Assembly: GCA_030248225.1 (NCBI GenBank)
Contig: JASANE010005040.1
Span: 1-64,000, forward strand
Direction of reading: 5' to 3'
Length of the DNA: 64,000 bases
Source of the DNA: Trileptium ribeirensis
Taxonomy: Eukaryota; Nematoda; Enoplea; Enoplida; Thoracostomopsidae
Shown here: positions 1-11,173 of the stretch, in pieces
How the letters are laid out: every line of letters begins with the position of its first letter
Numbering within the stretch: the first letter of the stretch is position 1
Notes under the pieces: generated by a model
Database searches by the model: none
What the model saw: only the letters and a program-made list of their open reading frames with translations
Told to the model about the DNA's origin: nothing
Program-made: the position numbers and the translations under genes

Positions 1-1122
1 CGATGTTAGAGATCTTGTTTTAATATTTCTGGTTTCTCGAATGGATTAGCTAGCTATTTTAATTAGTTCTTTTGACGTTTCATAGAATATACCGAGTGGC
101 GTTTCGAAATGCAGTGTTGACAATGTGCTGTTTGAAAATATGCTAGTCGGTCACAACCCGTTTTTCTTTAGATCTACTGGTTTGTAATGCGTTTGCGTTA
201 ACGATATGTTGTTTAACGGCTTCGTATATCGGTTTTCATTGTTTTGCGGTTCTCGAATGGCCCGACTATTTACCTCGATTAGCATCATACCATCAATTCT
301 AGTAAATTTAGCGGTGACTCGATTACATATAAAATACCCCGAAACAATCTAAGAGTGCGGGACGTCATTAACTAAGTCTTTAGCCAGAGGTTGTATGCAA
401 TGCTTTATAGAGTACGTTGGAATTGGAAATTCTTGGTATTCATCATCGGTTTACGTCCTCCGCCAAGCAGAGTGTTGTGATGCTCGCTGCCTGGATGAAC
501 AAGGTAAAACGGAAGAGAGCGCGCGCCCTATTTGGTGTTATCGACCTGGAAAAGGGACTTGATATTTTTATTATGCACTTGGTGTTGTATTAAAGCGTCT
601 CCATTACTATCGACGGGGTGTTATTAGTGTAAAATCCACGGAGTGCCGTGACCTGCTTCGGAATTTAAATTTCAATAAGTGGCATTTGCAAATCAAGCGT
701 TAGAGTTAACGATTCAAAGACGGTTACAAGCTTCGAAGGGTAAAGTCCACTAATTTGGTCGTAACAGTATAGTAGGCACTGTCAAGAAAAGGCACTTCGT
801 CGTATTAACTAATAAACCTTTATCGTCACTGTGCCTGTTGTTGGTGTCGTTGCAAGAGAGCGTAATAAACCTAATCGGTAGCTCACAGAGCGGTTATTTA
901 GTCCAAGTTCCACTCGAATAGCAAAAAGCACGATTGGAGTTATCACCACTTTCCTGGTACGCCAGACCACGATCTCGCGCACCCCAGTTACTAGATAAAC
1001 ATATATTTGGTAGCGGATTCTGCAGTTAAATTGTAACATTAGTGTGTTATAGTAGTGTCTGGGGGTCGGAGCGTCGCGTAGCACGGAAGGAACGGCCAGA
1101 CAAAGAACAAAAAGCCCCGACA
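1..1122 (-). mobile_element. Element X, 5' half, left-arm copy (cut by window edge)
   Basis: On the minus strand this begins TGTCGGGGCT at 1122, directly after the LINE fragment, and runs off the left edge. It is the inverted counterpart of 5554-6680. Short open frames in it resemble nothing I recognise. The LINE flank here reads ATCGTT where the other copy has ATCGTAT, a one-base difference at the insertion point. Confidence 0.7.
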
Positions 1123-2341
1123 AACGATGTATCCACAGGGTTACCTTAGGTTTCAGGCCCCAACTCTTACCTGTTGCTGACCTGCAAACCATTAGGGCTT
1201 TTGTGGTCTTTGTGGAAACATAAACCCCCCCCCCATTCCAATAAAGCTTGGAATCAATCATAACCCCTAAATATTTGACCTCATTGACAACAAGTGGAGC
1301 AGCACCAAACACGCTGACGCCTCTGGTGATATGAGGTACATGCTTCCGGTGAAGCACAAAAGTATGGCACTTTAGTCCGTTAACTTGCAGGCCATTGGGC
1401 CTACACGATATTCAAATTTACTGACAGCTGATGACAGAGCCTTCTCTGTTGTAACCGCTGTATGACTAGATGGTTCTGAATATGCTTGAGCATATGTATT
1501 CCTACCATTCAACAATTCTCACAGTTTATCAACTACCATAGTCCAGAGAAGTGGGGATAGTCACACCACCTAGCGGACAGCCCCTCGTCACACTGTATGT
1601 GACGGAGGCGCCCCCAGCTCCCATATAACCACGACTCTTCCTAAGGAGGTTTTCTAAGCCATAATAATAGATAATAATTTTCTAGATAAGGGTTTAGATC
1701 TATGTTATTTGTTACTATAGTAAAGCACCTTGGAGGTTAACACGATGACGCCAAGGACAGTAGCCACTGTGCGAATTCATGTAAGTACCTCTCAGACCTA
1801 AGCCTTAGAATTACGTTAATAATGCCATTTGTTTTAAACAGGCGACTCCGGCCGGATGCCAACCACGTTATTAAAAATGTACAGTAGCGGTTAAATAGTA
1901 TGCAGTTGCAGTTTCTGACTACTGGCCTTGACTATTTGACCTCGGTATGTTTAGTAGCCGAGGAATCTCGTTAGGTGGTTACTCGAATCCTCACCACTTA
2001 TTAAAGACCGGTAACTGAAGAATAGTGCGTTCCACACAATGACGCTGGACGGTCGCCGCTGATGTGTGGCGCTACTAATTTTATTCGAGTCCCACGTACA
2101 CTCTCACCCGGGTAACCACTCACTCGACGCTGGGCCGAAATTTGTAAAGTATTACTAGCCCTAGTGTTATACTACTACCTATCGCTCCTAATATTCTTAT
2201 CGCCACTTGCTCACGTTTTTATAAGGAAAGTTAATATTATTAGGTAGGATAATACTGCAAATAGGAGTACTTATTTGTGTCGCTGCTTCACAATTTATTA
2301 GTTGTAACAGACCACTTTTCACTCCAATCCGCAACAGTCCA
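1123..2341 (-). pseudogene. LINE reverse transcriptase fragment, left-arm copy
   Basis: This is the inverted copy of 4349-5553. The minus-strand frame 1357-809 encodes the region after the catalytic palm, with a VKYLGVMIDSKL motif like that of I/R1-type LINE reverse transcriptases. It then reads into element X at 1122, so the last part of that frame is not LINE. The catalytic part lies at about 1440-1640 in other frames with indels. It cannot encode a working protein. Confidence 0.75.
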
Positions 2342-2814
2342 TGTTGGGGCTGGTGCCTTTTTCACCACAAAATTTTTCTTTTTCATAAAGGCCGCCCCCA
2401 CGCCGCCCTGGTATTGCCTGTCGCCCTCGGCATGGCATATGAGCGTATGTGTACTAAACTTGTATATATATCCTACTATATATATTATATAAAATATAAA
2501 CTAGCTATGTATTTATCTATAAATATATAAAATATAATAACACCTATATAATTACCAAAATTCAGCCAGGTCTCTCCACCTCCCAAAACTCAAATTTCAT
2601 ATTAGAAAACTCTTAAAAACTATTCTTTCCTTTTAAACACCCTATTTTCCAACTCATATCCCATATTCACCCACCACTACTAAAACCAAAATTTACCCAA
2701 AAAAACATTTTTCTCCTTTTCCTATTTTTCTACCAAAATTCAAAAACCCCTCCCTCTCCAATACTTAACCAAACTCCTCCAAAATTTAATATTTTCTTCC
2801 CCTCACCCCATCTC
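2342..2814 (-). mobile_element. Element X, 3' end, left-arm copy
   Basis: Read on the minus strand this ends GCCCCAACA at 2342, the same terminus as at 4348 and 7893. On the + strand the stretch 2606-2814 contains no G, mirroring the cytosine-poor tract of the other copies. Homology to the right arm stops abruptly at 2814. Confidence 0.7.
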
Positions 2815-3189
2815 GGATAAAACGCAGTCGGCCTTCAAGTAAATCCTTATTGATTTCGAATGTAACACAACCAACTCGTTATATCTTCATGCTATACTCG
2901 AGCAAACTCGCAGATCGCGTTAAGCTGAGAAATAAAACGGTATAAATCGCTACACCTTTCCTCGCCAATCGACGCGTATTAGTTCTATAAAAAGAAATGG
3001 AAATCGTAAAGATAGACCATTTGAAATTACACGCCGTGTGGTTGAAACTTCTAATAAAGTAGCTAGCGCATTTCGCAAAAACTTGTAATCTTCGAATATT
3101 CTCTTAATCTCAGGGTAGTCCACAACTAGACAGATAAAACTATATACTAGAAACCAATAAACATACATAAGACAATTTTGAAAAAGAAA
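2815..3189. other. Spacer between palindrome arms, no gene seen
   Basis: This is unique sequence between the end of the left arm and the start of the second X copy. An 81-codon minus-strand open frame overlaps 2950-3195. It resembles no family I know and has a hydrophobic stretch that could be chance in AT-rich DNA. Confidence 0.4.
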
Positions 3190-4348
3190 TGACACGTAGT
3201 ACTTTATACTACCGTCCCTACCTAGCTAGGTAACCTATCTTCAAAACGCAACCAAAAATCACTAATCCATACTGAATGCAATTAAATTCACTATATCATA
3301 ACGAGTAACCGTTTATACATATGAAAGGCGCCCAAACGGCGAAACAAACGATACCCCGTATCATATTAAAGTTATACGCGCTTGCCGCGATAATAATATA
3401 CATTTTATATATTTATTATATAATTTAGAAGAAATTTGAATGAAAAATTTGAAATGAGAAATGGGGTAAAAAGGCGGGGTGTGGTTTGAGAAAAGCAGAG
3501 AAAGGGGGATTGTGAAATTTTAATATGATGAAGGGGGTAGGTAGGGGCGTTGAAATTGGGAATTTGAGGAGGGAGGGTTAAATATTTAGAAAATGTTTGA
3601 ATTAGAAGATGTTTGAATAATGTAAAAAGTTGGAGAAAAATGGGAATTTTGGAAAATAGAAATTTATGAAAAATAGAGAAATTAGAAAGGGGTGGAGTAG
3701 ATATATGAATAGGGGTGATAAGGGAAAAAGGATATTAAAATTTAGGGAATAGGGGTTGAATTTTGAGAGAATGGGGGATATTTGAAAATGGAGAAAAATG
3801 AGGAAAAAGTGAAAATTTAAAAAAATAAAATTTTATGGAAAAAGGTAAGAGGGGAAAGGTGAGTTTTATATATTTTAAGAGATGGGGTGAGGGGAAGAAA
3901 ATATTAAATTTTGGAGGAGTTTGGTTAAGTATTGGGAGAGGGAGGGTAGTTTGAATTTTGGTAGAAAAATAGGAAAAGGAGAAAAATGGATTTTGGGTAA
4001 AATTTTGGTTTTAGAAGGAGCGGGTGGGTGAATATGGGATATGAGTTGGAAAATAGGGTGTTTAAAAGGAAAGAATAGGTTTTAAGAGTTTTGAAATATG
4101 AAATTTGGGTTTTGGGAGGTGGAGGGACATGGCTGAATTTTGGTAATTATAATAGGTTTTATTATATTTTATATATTTACAGTTAAATACATAGCTAGTT
4201 TATATTTTTATATAATATATATAGTAGGATATATATACAAGTTTACGCAAATATACGCTTATATACCACGCCGAGGGCGACAGGGAATACCAGGGCGGTC
4301 TTTATGAAAAAGAAAAATTTTGTGGTGAAAAAGGCACCAGCCCCAACA
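3190..4348 (+). mobile_element. Element X, 3' half, second copy
   Basis: This is a direct repeat of 6736-7893. Shared features are a GACACGT.GTACTTTA block at the left, the CGCGCTTGCCGCG block (about 3378-3390), a G-rich cytosine-poor tract, an AT-rich palindromic stretch, a GCCGAGGGCGA block near 4270 and the terminal GCCCCAACA. From 3412 to 4127 the + strand has only four cytosines, at 3475, 3496, 3548 and 4021. In the other copy the bases aligned with the first two read as T. Confidence 0.75.
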
Positions 4349-5553
4349 TGGACTGTTGCGGATTGGAGTGAAAAGTGGTCTGTTACAACGGAAGAATCGT
4401 GAGCAGCGACACAAATAAGTACTCCTATTTGCAGTATTATCCTACCTAATAATATTAACTTTCCTTATAAAAACGTGAGCACGGGGCGATAAGAATACTA
4501 GGAGCGATAGGTAGTAGTATAACACAAGGGCTAGTAATACTTTACAAATTTCGGCCCAGCGTCGAGTGAGTGGTTACCCGGGTGAGAGTGTATGTGGGAC
4601 TCGAATAAAATTAGTAGTGCTAACACATCAGTGGCTACCGTCCAGCGTCATTGTGTGGAACGCACTATTCTTGAGTAGACCGGTTGAGTAAGTGGTGAGG
4701 ATTCGAATAACCACCTAACGAGATTCCTGCTACTAAACATCCCAAGGTCAAATAATCAAGGCCAGTAGTGAGAAACTTCAACTGCATAGTATTTAACCGC
4801 TACTGTACAGTTTTAATAACGTGGTTGGCATCCGCCCGGAGTCGCCTGTTTAAAACAAATGGCATTATTAGCGTAATTCTAAGGCTTAGGTCTAGGTACT
4901 TAGATAATCGCACAGTGGCTACTGTCCGGCGTCATTGTGTCAACCTCCAAGGGCTTTAATATAGTAACAAATAACATAGATCTTAACCCTTATCTAGAAA
5001 ATTATTATTATTATTATTATGGCTAGAAAACCTCCTTAACCAGAGTGTGGTTATATGGGAGCTGGGGGCGCCTCCGTCACATACAGTGTGACGAGGGGCT
5101 GCCCGCTAGGTGGTGTACTATCCCCACTTCTCTGGACTATGGTAGTTGATGAGCTGTTAGAATTGTTGAATGGTAGGAATACATATGCTCAAGCATATTC
5201 AGACGATCTAGTCATACAGCGGTTACAACAGAGAAGACTCTGTCATCAGCTGTCAGTAAATTAGAAATGTGTAGGCCCAATGGCCTGCAAGTTAACGGAC
5301 TAAAGTGCCATACTATGGTGCTTAGCCGGAAGCATGTACCTCATATCACCAGAGGCGTCAGCGTGTTTGGTGCTGCTCCACTTGTTGTCAATGAGGTCAA
5401 ATATTTAGGGGTTATGATTGATTCCAAGCTTTATTGGAATAGACAGATAGATTATGTTACCACAAAGACCACAAAAGCCCTAATGGTTTGCAGGTCAGCA
5501 ATAGGTAAGAGTTGGGGCCTGAAACCTAAGGTAACCCTGTGGATACATCGTAT
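4349..5553 (+). pseudogene. LINE reverse transcriptase (I/R1-like), 5' fragment, degenerate
   Basis: The open frame at 5055-5264 carries the core of a LINE reverse transcriptase: a TRGCPLGGVLSPLLW motif, then AYSDDLVI, where most relatives have A/Y-ADDL. The open frame at 5267-5629 continues in another frame with the GLQVNGLK, VKYLGVMIDSKLYW and WGLKPKVTLWIHR segments. At least one frameshift separates the two. Upstream, 4768-4959 may hold the RYLDNRTV segment that precedes the palm in this family. The frame is interrupted at 5553 by element X and resumes at 7894. An ATT microsatellite lies at about 5002-5020. Confidence 0.8.
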
Positions 5554-7893
5554 TGTCGGAGCTTTGTATTCTTTGTCTGGCCGTTCCTTCCGTGCTACGC
5601 GACGCTCCGACCCCCAGACACTACTATAACACACTAATGTTACAATTTAACTACAATCCGGGCCACCAAATATATGTTTATCTAGTAACTGGGGTGCGCG
5701 AGATCGTGGTCTGGCGTACCAGGAAAGTGGTGATAACTCCAATCGTGCTTTTTGCTATTCGAGTGGAACTTGGACTAAATAACCGCTCTGTGAGCTACCG
5801 ATTAGGTTTATTACGCTCTCTTGCAACGACACCAACAACAGGCACAGTGGCGATAAAGGTTTATTAGTTAATGCGACGAAGTGCCTTTTCTTGACAGTGC
5901 CTACTATACTGTTACGACCACATTAGTGGACTTTACCCTTGAAGCTTGTAACCGTCTTTGAATCGTTAACTCTAACGCTTGATTTGCAAATGCCACTTAT
6001 TGAAATTTAAATTCCGAAGCAGGTCACGGCACTCCGTGGATTTTACACTAATAACACCCCGTCGATAGTACACGAGTAATACGCTTTAATACAACACCAA
6101 GTGCATAATAAAAATATCAAGTCCCTTTTCCAGGTCGATAACACCAAATAGGGCGCGCGCTCTCTTCCGTTTTACCTTGTTCATCCAGGCAGCGAACATC
6201 ACAACACTCTGCTTGGCGGAGGACGTAAACCGATGATGAATACCAAGAGTTTCCAGTTCCAACGTACTCTATAAAGCATTGCATACAACCTCCGGCTAAA
6301 GACTTAGTTAATGACGTCCCGCACTCTTAGATTGTTTCGGGGTATTTTATATGTAATCGAGTCACCGCTAAATTTACTAGAATTGATGGTATGATGCTAA
6401 TCGAGGTAAATAGTCGAGCCATTCGAGAGCACTCGCAAAACAATGAAAACCGATATACGAAGCCGTTAAACAGCATATCGTTAACGCAAACGCATTACAA
6501 ACCAGTAGATCTAAAGAAAAACGGGTTGTGACCGACTAGCATATTTTCAAACAACACATTGTCAACACTGCATTTCGAAACGCCACTCGGTATATTCTAT
6601 GAAACGTCAAAAGAACTAATTAAAATAGCTAGCTAATCCATTCGAGAGACCAGAAATATTAAAACAAAAACTCAACATCGCGCACTCAACCGCTCGCCAA
6701 AAAGAAAAATAAACTAACTCCGTCTACGTTAAAAATGACACGTCGTACTTTACTCTGAGAAGGTCCCTTAATTAGCTAAGTAATTATCTAAAAACTCAAA
6801 AACTAATACACACTACCTAATCATCACCCCAAATTCAGTATAAAAACAAGTCAATAATTAGTAATAATAATATCGCTACATAGGCGCAACCGACAGTACC
6901 CTGTACTGTATTAACAATGCACGCGCTTGCCGCGATAATAGTAATATATATTAAATATTATATGAAATTTAGGAGAAATTTGAATGGGAAATTTAAAAGG
7001 AGAAATGGGGTGGAAAGTTGGGGTGTGGTTTGAGAAAAGTATAAAGAGGGGGATTGTGAAATTTTAATATGGTGAAGGGGGTAGGTAGGGGAGGTTGTAT
7101 TTAAATTTTGAGGAGTGGGAATTAAGTATTTAGAAAATAGGAGATATTTGTAAAATGTGAAAAGTTGGGGAAAAATGGGAATTTTGGAAAATAGAAATTT
7201 ATGGAAAATAAAGAAGGTGGAAAGGGGTGGGGTAGATATATGAATAGGGGTGGTAAATGAAAAAGGATATTAAAATTTAGGGGATGGGGGTTGAGTTTTG
7301 AGGGAATGGGGGATGTTTGAAAAATGGAGAAAAATGAGGAAAAAGTGAAATTTAGGAAAAGGAAATTTTATAGGAAAAAGTAAGAGGGGAAAGGGGAGGT
7401 TTATATATTTTAATAGATGGGGTAAGGGAAAGAAAATATTAAATTTTGGAGAGGTTTGGTTAGGTATTGGAAAAGGGAGGGTAGTTTGAATTTTAGTAGA
7501 AAAATAGGAAAAAGAAGAAAAATGGATTTTGGGTAGAATTTTGGTTGTGTGTAAAAGAAAAGGGTGGGTAAGGTATATATTGTAAGAAAAAGGGTGGAGA
7601 AAAAGAAAAAGTGTGTTTTATATAATTTTATTTATGAAATTTAGGTTTTGGGAAATTTATGGGGATAGGAGAGTTTTAGTAAATATATAGGTTTTATTAT
7701 ATTTTATATATTTATATATAATTACATAGCTAGTATATATATTTATATATAGTAGAATATATATATAGTTTACGCACATATTACGCTCATATGCCATGCC
7801 GAGGGCGATAGGGAATACCAGGGCGGCGTGGGGGCGGCCTTTAGTGAAAAGAAAAAGAAAAATTTGGTGGTGAAAAAGGCACCAGCCCCAACA
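5554..7893 (+). mobile_element. Element X, most complete copy (2,340 bp), unclassified
   Basis: It starts TGTCGGAGCT and ends GCCCCAACA, so its ends are short imperfect inverted repeats of the form TGTYGGGGCT. It is flanked by CGTAT at 5549-5553 and 7894-7898, a 5-bp target duplication inside LINE coding sequence. TG..CA ends and a 5-bp duplication fit a solo long terminal repeat or a small LTR element. A terminal-inverted-repeat DNA element is the alternative. I see no transposase, reverse transcriptase or other recognisable protein. The 104-codon frame starting at 5553 is unrecognised. The 3' half holds the cytosine-free tract. Confidence 0.75.
6934..7724 (+). other. 791-base tract with no cytosine on the + strand
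   Basis: Reading base by base from the last C of CGCGATAATA (6933) to the next C (7725), every position is A, G or T. Guanine remains frequent and occurs in runs (GGGG, GGGGG), so this is a strand asymmetry and not simple AT-richness. No simple period is obvious and no coding frame is recognised. The sister tract at 3412-4127 has only four C, and the inverted copy is G-free at 2606-2814. Confidence 0.95.
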
Positions 7894-9159
7894 CGTATCA
7901 TAGCTCTACCTATAATTAAGTATGGTTCTTCGGTGTGGTGGCATAGAGCAAAACTTAAATGCTCAGCCGCGAAACTGAACAGAATTCAGCGATTAGCATG
8001 TGTGATGATCTCAGGAGCTATGAAATCGACACCCACAGTTGGTATGGAATTATCCTTGGGTCTGAAGTCGATTGATCTAGAGATAAAGGAGTCAGCCATA
8101 AGAGCCTATATCAGGCTTCGTGCCACTGGCTTATGGAGTTGGAAACCAGATAATTCTAGACATCACATTATCCAGGATGCTCTTCCTCCGGACGTAGTCA
8201 GACAACCATCTGATATTATGCTACTGGAGGTCAGAGACAGACCGACCTGGGATGTGTATACTCCTTCCAGAGGCAATTGGTTAGAATGGTATGAAGATAC
8301 AGTTGAGGAAAATAGTGTGGTTTGCTTCACAGATGGTTCAAAGATTGCCGTTGGCAGTCGAACTATTGGAACAGGAGCAGGTGCCGTCGTGGATGGTGAC
8401 AAACTATGCACACCTCTTGTGAAATACTGTATTGTCTTTCAAGCCGAGGTGTTTGCCATCATCATGACGGTCAGGCACCTACTATACAAGATAGATTCAA
8501 ATAGGATGGTATGGATAATTTCAGACAGCAGAGCTGCAATATTAGCTCTAAATAGTTTTCACGTCAGATCACGCCTTGTGCGAGACTGTAGGGAAGCTCT
8601 TGACGAGCTCTGCCTAAGGTACACGGTTAATATAGCATGGGTTCCAGGTCATTCCGATGTAAGGGGTAATGGGGAGGCGGATGAGCTTGCTCGCAGGGGC
8701 TCCTTAACCCCTTTTCAATGACCAGAACCTGTAGTCGGACTTCCAGCTAACTATCTTTATGGCTACGTGAAGGAAAGAATTGGATCAGAAATGGAGAACA
8801 GGTGGATTCACCATGACGGCTGTAGACAGACTAAGCAGATATTTCCAGCCTTTAACAAGAAGTGAACAAGAGTCCTACAGCGTATGGACAAGAGAAGACT
8901 CAGACTATGCATGCAGATAGTTACGGGCCATAGTGTATTGAACGATCATATGTTCAAGATGAAACTGTCACCAACACGTAACTGTAATGAGTGTAGTGTA
9001 CCAGAAACGGTCAATCACTTCATGTGTGATTGTATAGTATGGAAGCAACAAAGAAAAGTTTATGGTTCAGACAACGTAACCATCTTAGACGTCAGGAAAG
9101 AAGGCCCCTGTAAGCTGATAAGATACATTAACATGACAGGAAGGCTATCTGATAACTAG
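7894..9159 (+). pseudogene. LINE C-terminal part: RT end, RNase H, Cys/His motif
   Basis: One frame (codons in register with 7894) continues the LINE after element X with IIALPIIKYGSSVWW, the usual segment after TLWI in this family. An RNase H domain follows at about 8310-8700. Its motifs are CFTDGSK (first Asp), FQAEVFAI (Glu), WIISDSRAAI (second Asp) and WVPGHSDVRGNGEADELA (His/Asp). In the same frame 8884-9159 has the TGHSVLNDHMFKM segment and a C-x2-C-x7-H-x4-C zinc-knuckle-like motif before the end. Two in-frame TGA codons, at 8719-8721 and about 8862-8864, break the frame, so it is dead or nearly so. An RNase H domain points to the I superfamily of LINEs. The clade is not fixed. Confidence 0.85.
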
Positions 9160-9865
9160 ATTACCTCTAGCATAGTTGGTAAGCTTTGGGTTGTGTAATG
9201 GGCAGAAATCATAGGTTGCCTAACAAGGTGCTCTGCATCTAACCCACCTCTTCTTTATCTATCTAACCCTTATCTCCCAAGTTTAACCTTCAAACATTAG
9301 TTAGTATAATTCAGGGTTAAGGACTAGGTCAATACTTCTCAGCTTTAAATAACCCTAAGGATTAAACGAATAGATAGGGATCGTCGAGATTATTGAAATC
9401 ATTGGCCGAAGTGCGTGAAGAGTACGAGTCAGACTGTGCATTAGAGTAAGTCAGACTGTGCAATAAAGTCCGGTGAAGCACTATCGTGAGCTAAAAATAG
9501 TTCGGTACGAAAGAAAGTACCACTGTTTTGGTAACGAGAGCTCGAATAATTGTGTTGGGAAACTAGCGCGAAGTTGGTGTGAGCGAAAAAACGGTACAAA
9601 AGAATAGTACCAAGGCTTTTGAAAAGGAGCACCGAATAAAGTATATACGTAGTCGGTTGTAGTATCAAAAAAGTGCCTAAAGAAGTGAACGGTGTCTCGG
9701 TGCCTAACATTTTATCCTTTGTAATAAACATTTATTATTCGTGTCTGTTGACCGTCTATCTGGAACTCGAGCAATAGAGCCGAGCAAGGATCACGCCGCA
9801 ACGCAAAATATAAGGCAATACCTAACCTCGCTCACGAAAAGAAAGACGCGCGCCGCAACCAGTGT
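9160..9865. other. LINE 3' tail and Gypsy 5' flank, no gene seen
   Basis: The first part is probably the LINE 3' untranslated tail, though no clear poly-A or short-repeat end marks it. A 14-bp motif AGTCAGACTGTGCA occurs twice at about 9428-9462. The 5' boundary of the Gypsy-like element must lie here or just after, but I could not place an LTR. Confidence 0.4.
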
Positions 9866-9970
9866 CCCACCGGCACTCTACTGGCCACACCTCGAACTGC
9901 ACAATTCTTCGGTGACGACGCCCGTCCTCTTTTTAATCCCGATAGCCGACATAAGGAAAAATCCCCTACC
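9866..9970 (+). repeat. ~100-bp direct repeat, copy 1
   Basis: It begins GTCCCACCGGCA.TCTACTGG and recurs at 10840 with scattered substitutions. It sits in the presumed 5' untranslated or LTR region of the Gypsy-like element. The 109-codon open frame at 9741-10070 overlaps it and is not recognisable. Confidence 0.75.
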
Positions 9971-10839
9971 AACCCCTACCCCCATAAAACCAAAAGAAAA
10001 TAACACCCAGGTGTTGGGCATCCACTATGCTACAGTGGGAGTCCTGGGCCAAATCGCCCCAAAACCATAAAAATTCCTAAAAACTCCGGGCTGGTCACCA
10101 AATTGCTTATTATATCCCTTCCTCCCCTTTGTTCCCTTTTATTTTTCGTCTCCTTTGGTTTTAGTTTCATGCTAATTAGCATTAATTTTCTATAATAGCT
10201 AACATGTGTTAGGCTTGTCTTTTGTTGTTTCAGTGAGTTACAGAGGACGCTTGGTAGTGTGAGCGGCGAAAAAGAACTTTCTCGGCTTTTTTACCTCCTT
10301 TTAGTGCACGCTGAGTTTTACACGCTAAGATTCCGGCTTATCGAATGTTTACTTTATATCGTACCATCGCCGAAGACTTGATGTATGGAATGTTGTAGCA
10401 ATTTTATTGTTCGTCCACGGCGAGGATTACGTCTCCAACAATCAGGAGACTGACTTGTTTATCGAACTGTAAGAAAACAAAAACGAGCGGAAGAACGACG
10501 TCAAAGCTCGGGGAGTGCGCCAAAGACATGGAGCCGCCGCTTGAAAGATGCTACTATCGGTGAGTTTACAACATAATCAGTCAGTCTGTTCCAGGGCCGA
10601 ATAACTCGCAGGGTGAAAGAATATAATCGACAATTAAGATGTGATCGTGGCTTTAGTAGTTTCATCGAGTTCCCCCTTGTCCTAGACGAAGTTGGATCAG
10701 CTATTTCAAAGAGATTTAGCCAGTCATAATCACCTTTATGATGTAGGTAGTATTTGATACGTGAGGGTTAGGTCTGCGCGATGTCTCCTGGTTTGCAGCT
10801 GAAGCAGTCGCAGCTGTTGTCGAGAAGCACCACACTAGA
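9971..10839. other. Gypsy-like leader region, no gene seen
   Basis: This probably belongs to the 5' LTR and leader of the Gypsy-like element. CTGGTCACC at about 10092-10100 is a possible but unproven primer-binding site. No coding region is supported. Confidence 0.35.
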
Positions 10840-10945
10840 CGTCCCACCGGCATACTACTGGCCACACCTCGGACCACACAATCTTCAGGTGACGAATCCC
10901 GTCCCTTTTTAAGTGCCGATAGCCGTCATAAGGGAAAATACCCAT
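10840..10945 (+). repeat. ~100-bp direct repeat, copy 2
   Basis: This is the second copy of the 9866 repeat, about 975 bp downstream. Homology ends near the CCCC run on the right and before GTCCCACC on the left, so these are not full LTRs. Confidence 0.75.
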
Positions 10946-11173
10946 CCAACCGCTACCCCACTACAAAGCGTAAAATATAACATGCTGACCACGATATTGT
11001 GTAAAAGTGGGACAATTTAAAAATAAAATAAGGTCGTCAATAGTTTTCGAAAACCCAAAAATCCCTGAATAATGGAGAAGCCAAAATAAGAATTATTTAT
11101 ATCGTATTATGAATTATTAGGCCACACAACCAGGACGTTTTTCACGTAAGCCTGTTTAAACTCTAGATATTAA
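10946..11173. other. AT-rich leader before gag-like frame
   Basis: No gene is seen. An ATG at 11174 opens the first gag-like frame. Confidence 0.35.

Larger units (their letters stand above)
1..6680. repeat. Large imperfect inverted repeat (palindrome), arms 1-2814 and 3879-6680
   Basis: The first bases of the window are the reverse complement of the bases ending at 6680, and the match runs inward to 2814 opposite 3879. Base n pairs roughly with 6681-n, with small indels. Matching landmarks are the LINE fragment (809-1357 against 5267-5629), the end of element X (2342 against 4348) and the C-rich/G-rich tracts (2606-2814 against 3879-4127). The arms differ by scattered substitutions and indels, for example a C-run near 1226 that is absent near 5440, so this is not one read folded on itself. 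The left arm is cut by the window edge, so the true extent is unknown. Confidence 0.9.

Noticed and set aside
9741..10070. 109-codon plus-strand frame starting near 9741
   Set aside because: It overlaps the non-coding direct repeat and shows no gag or other motif.
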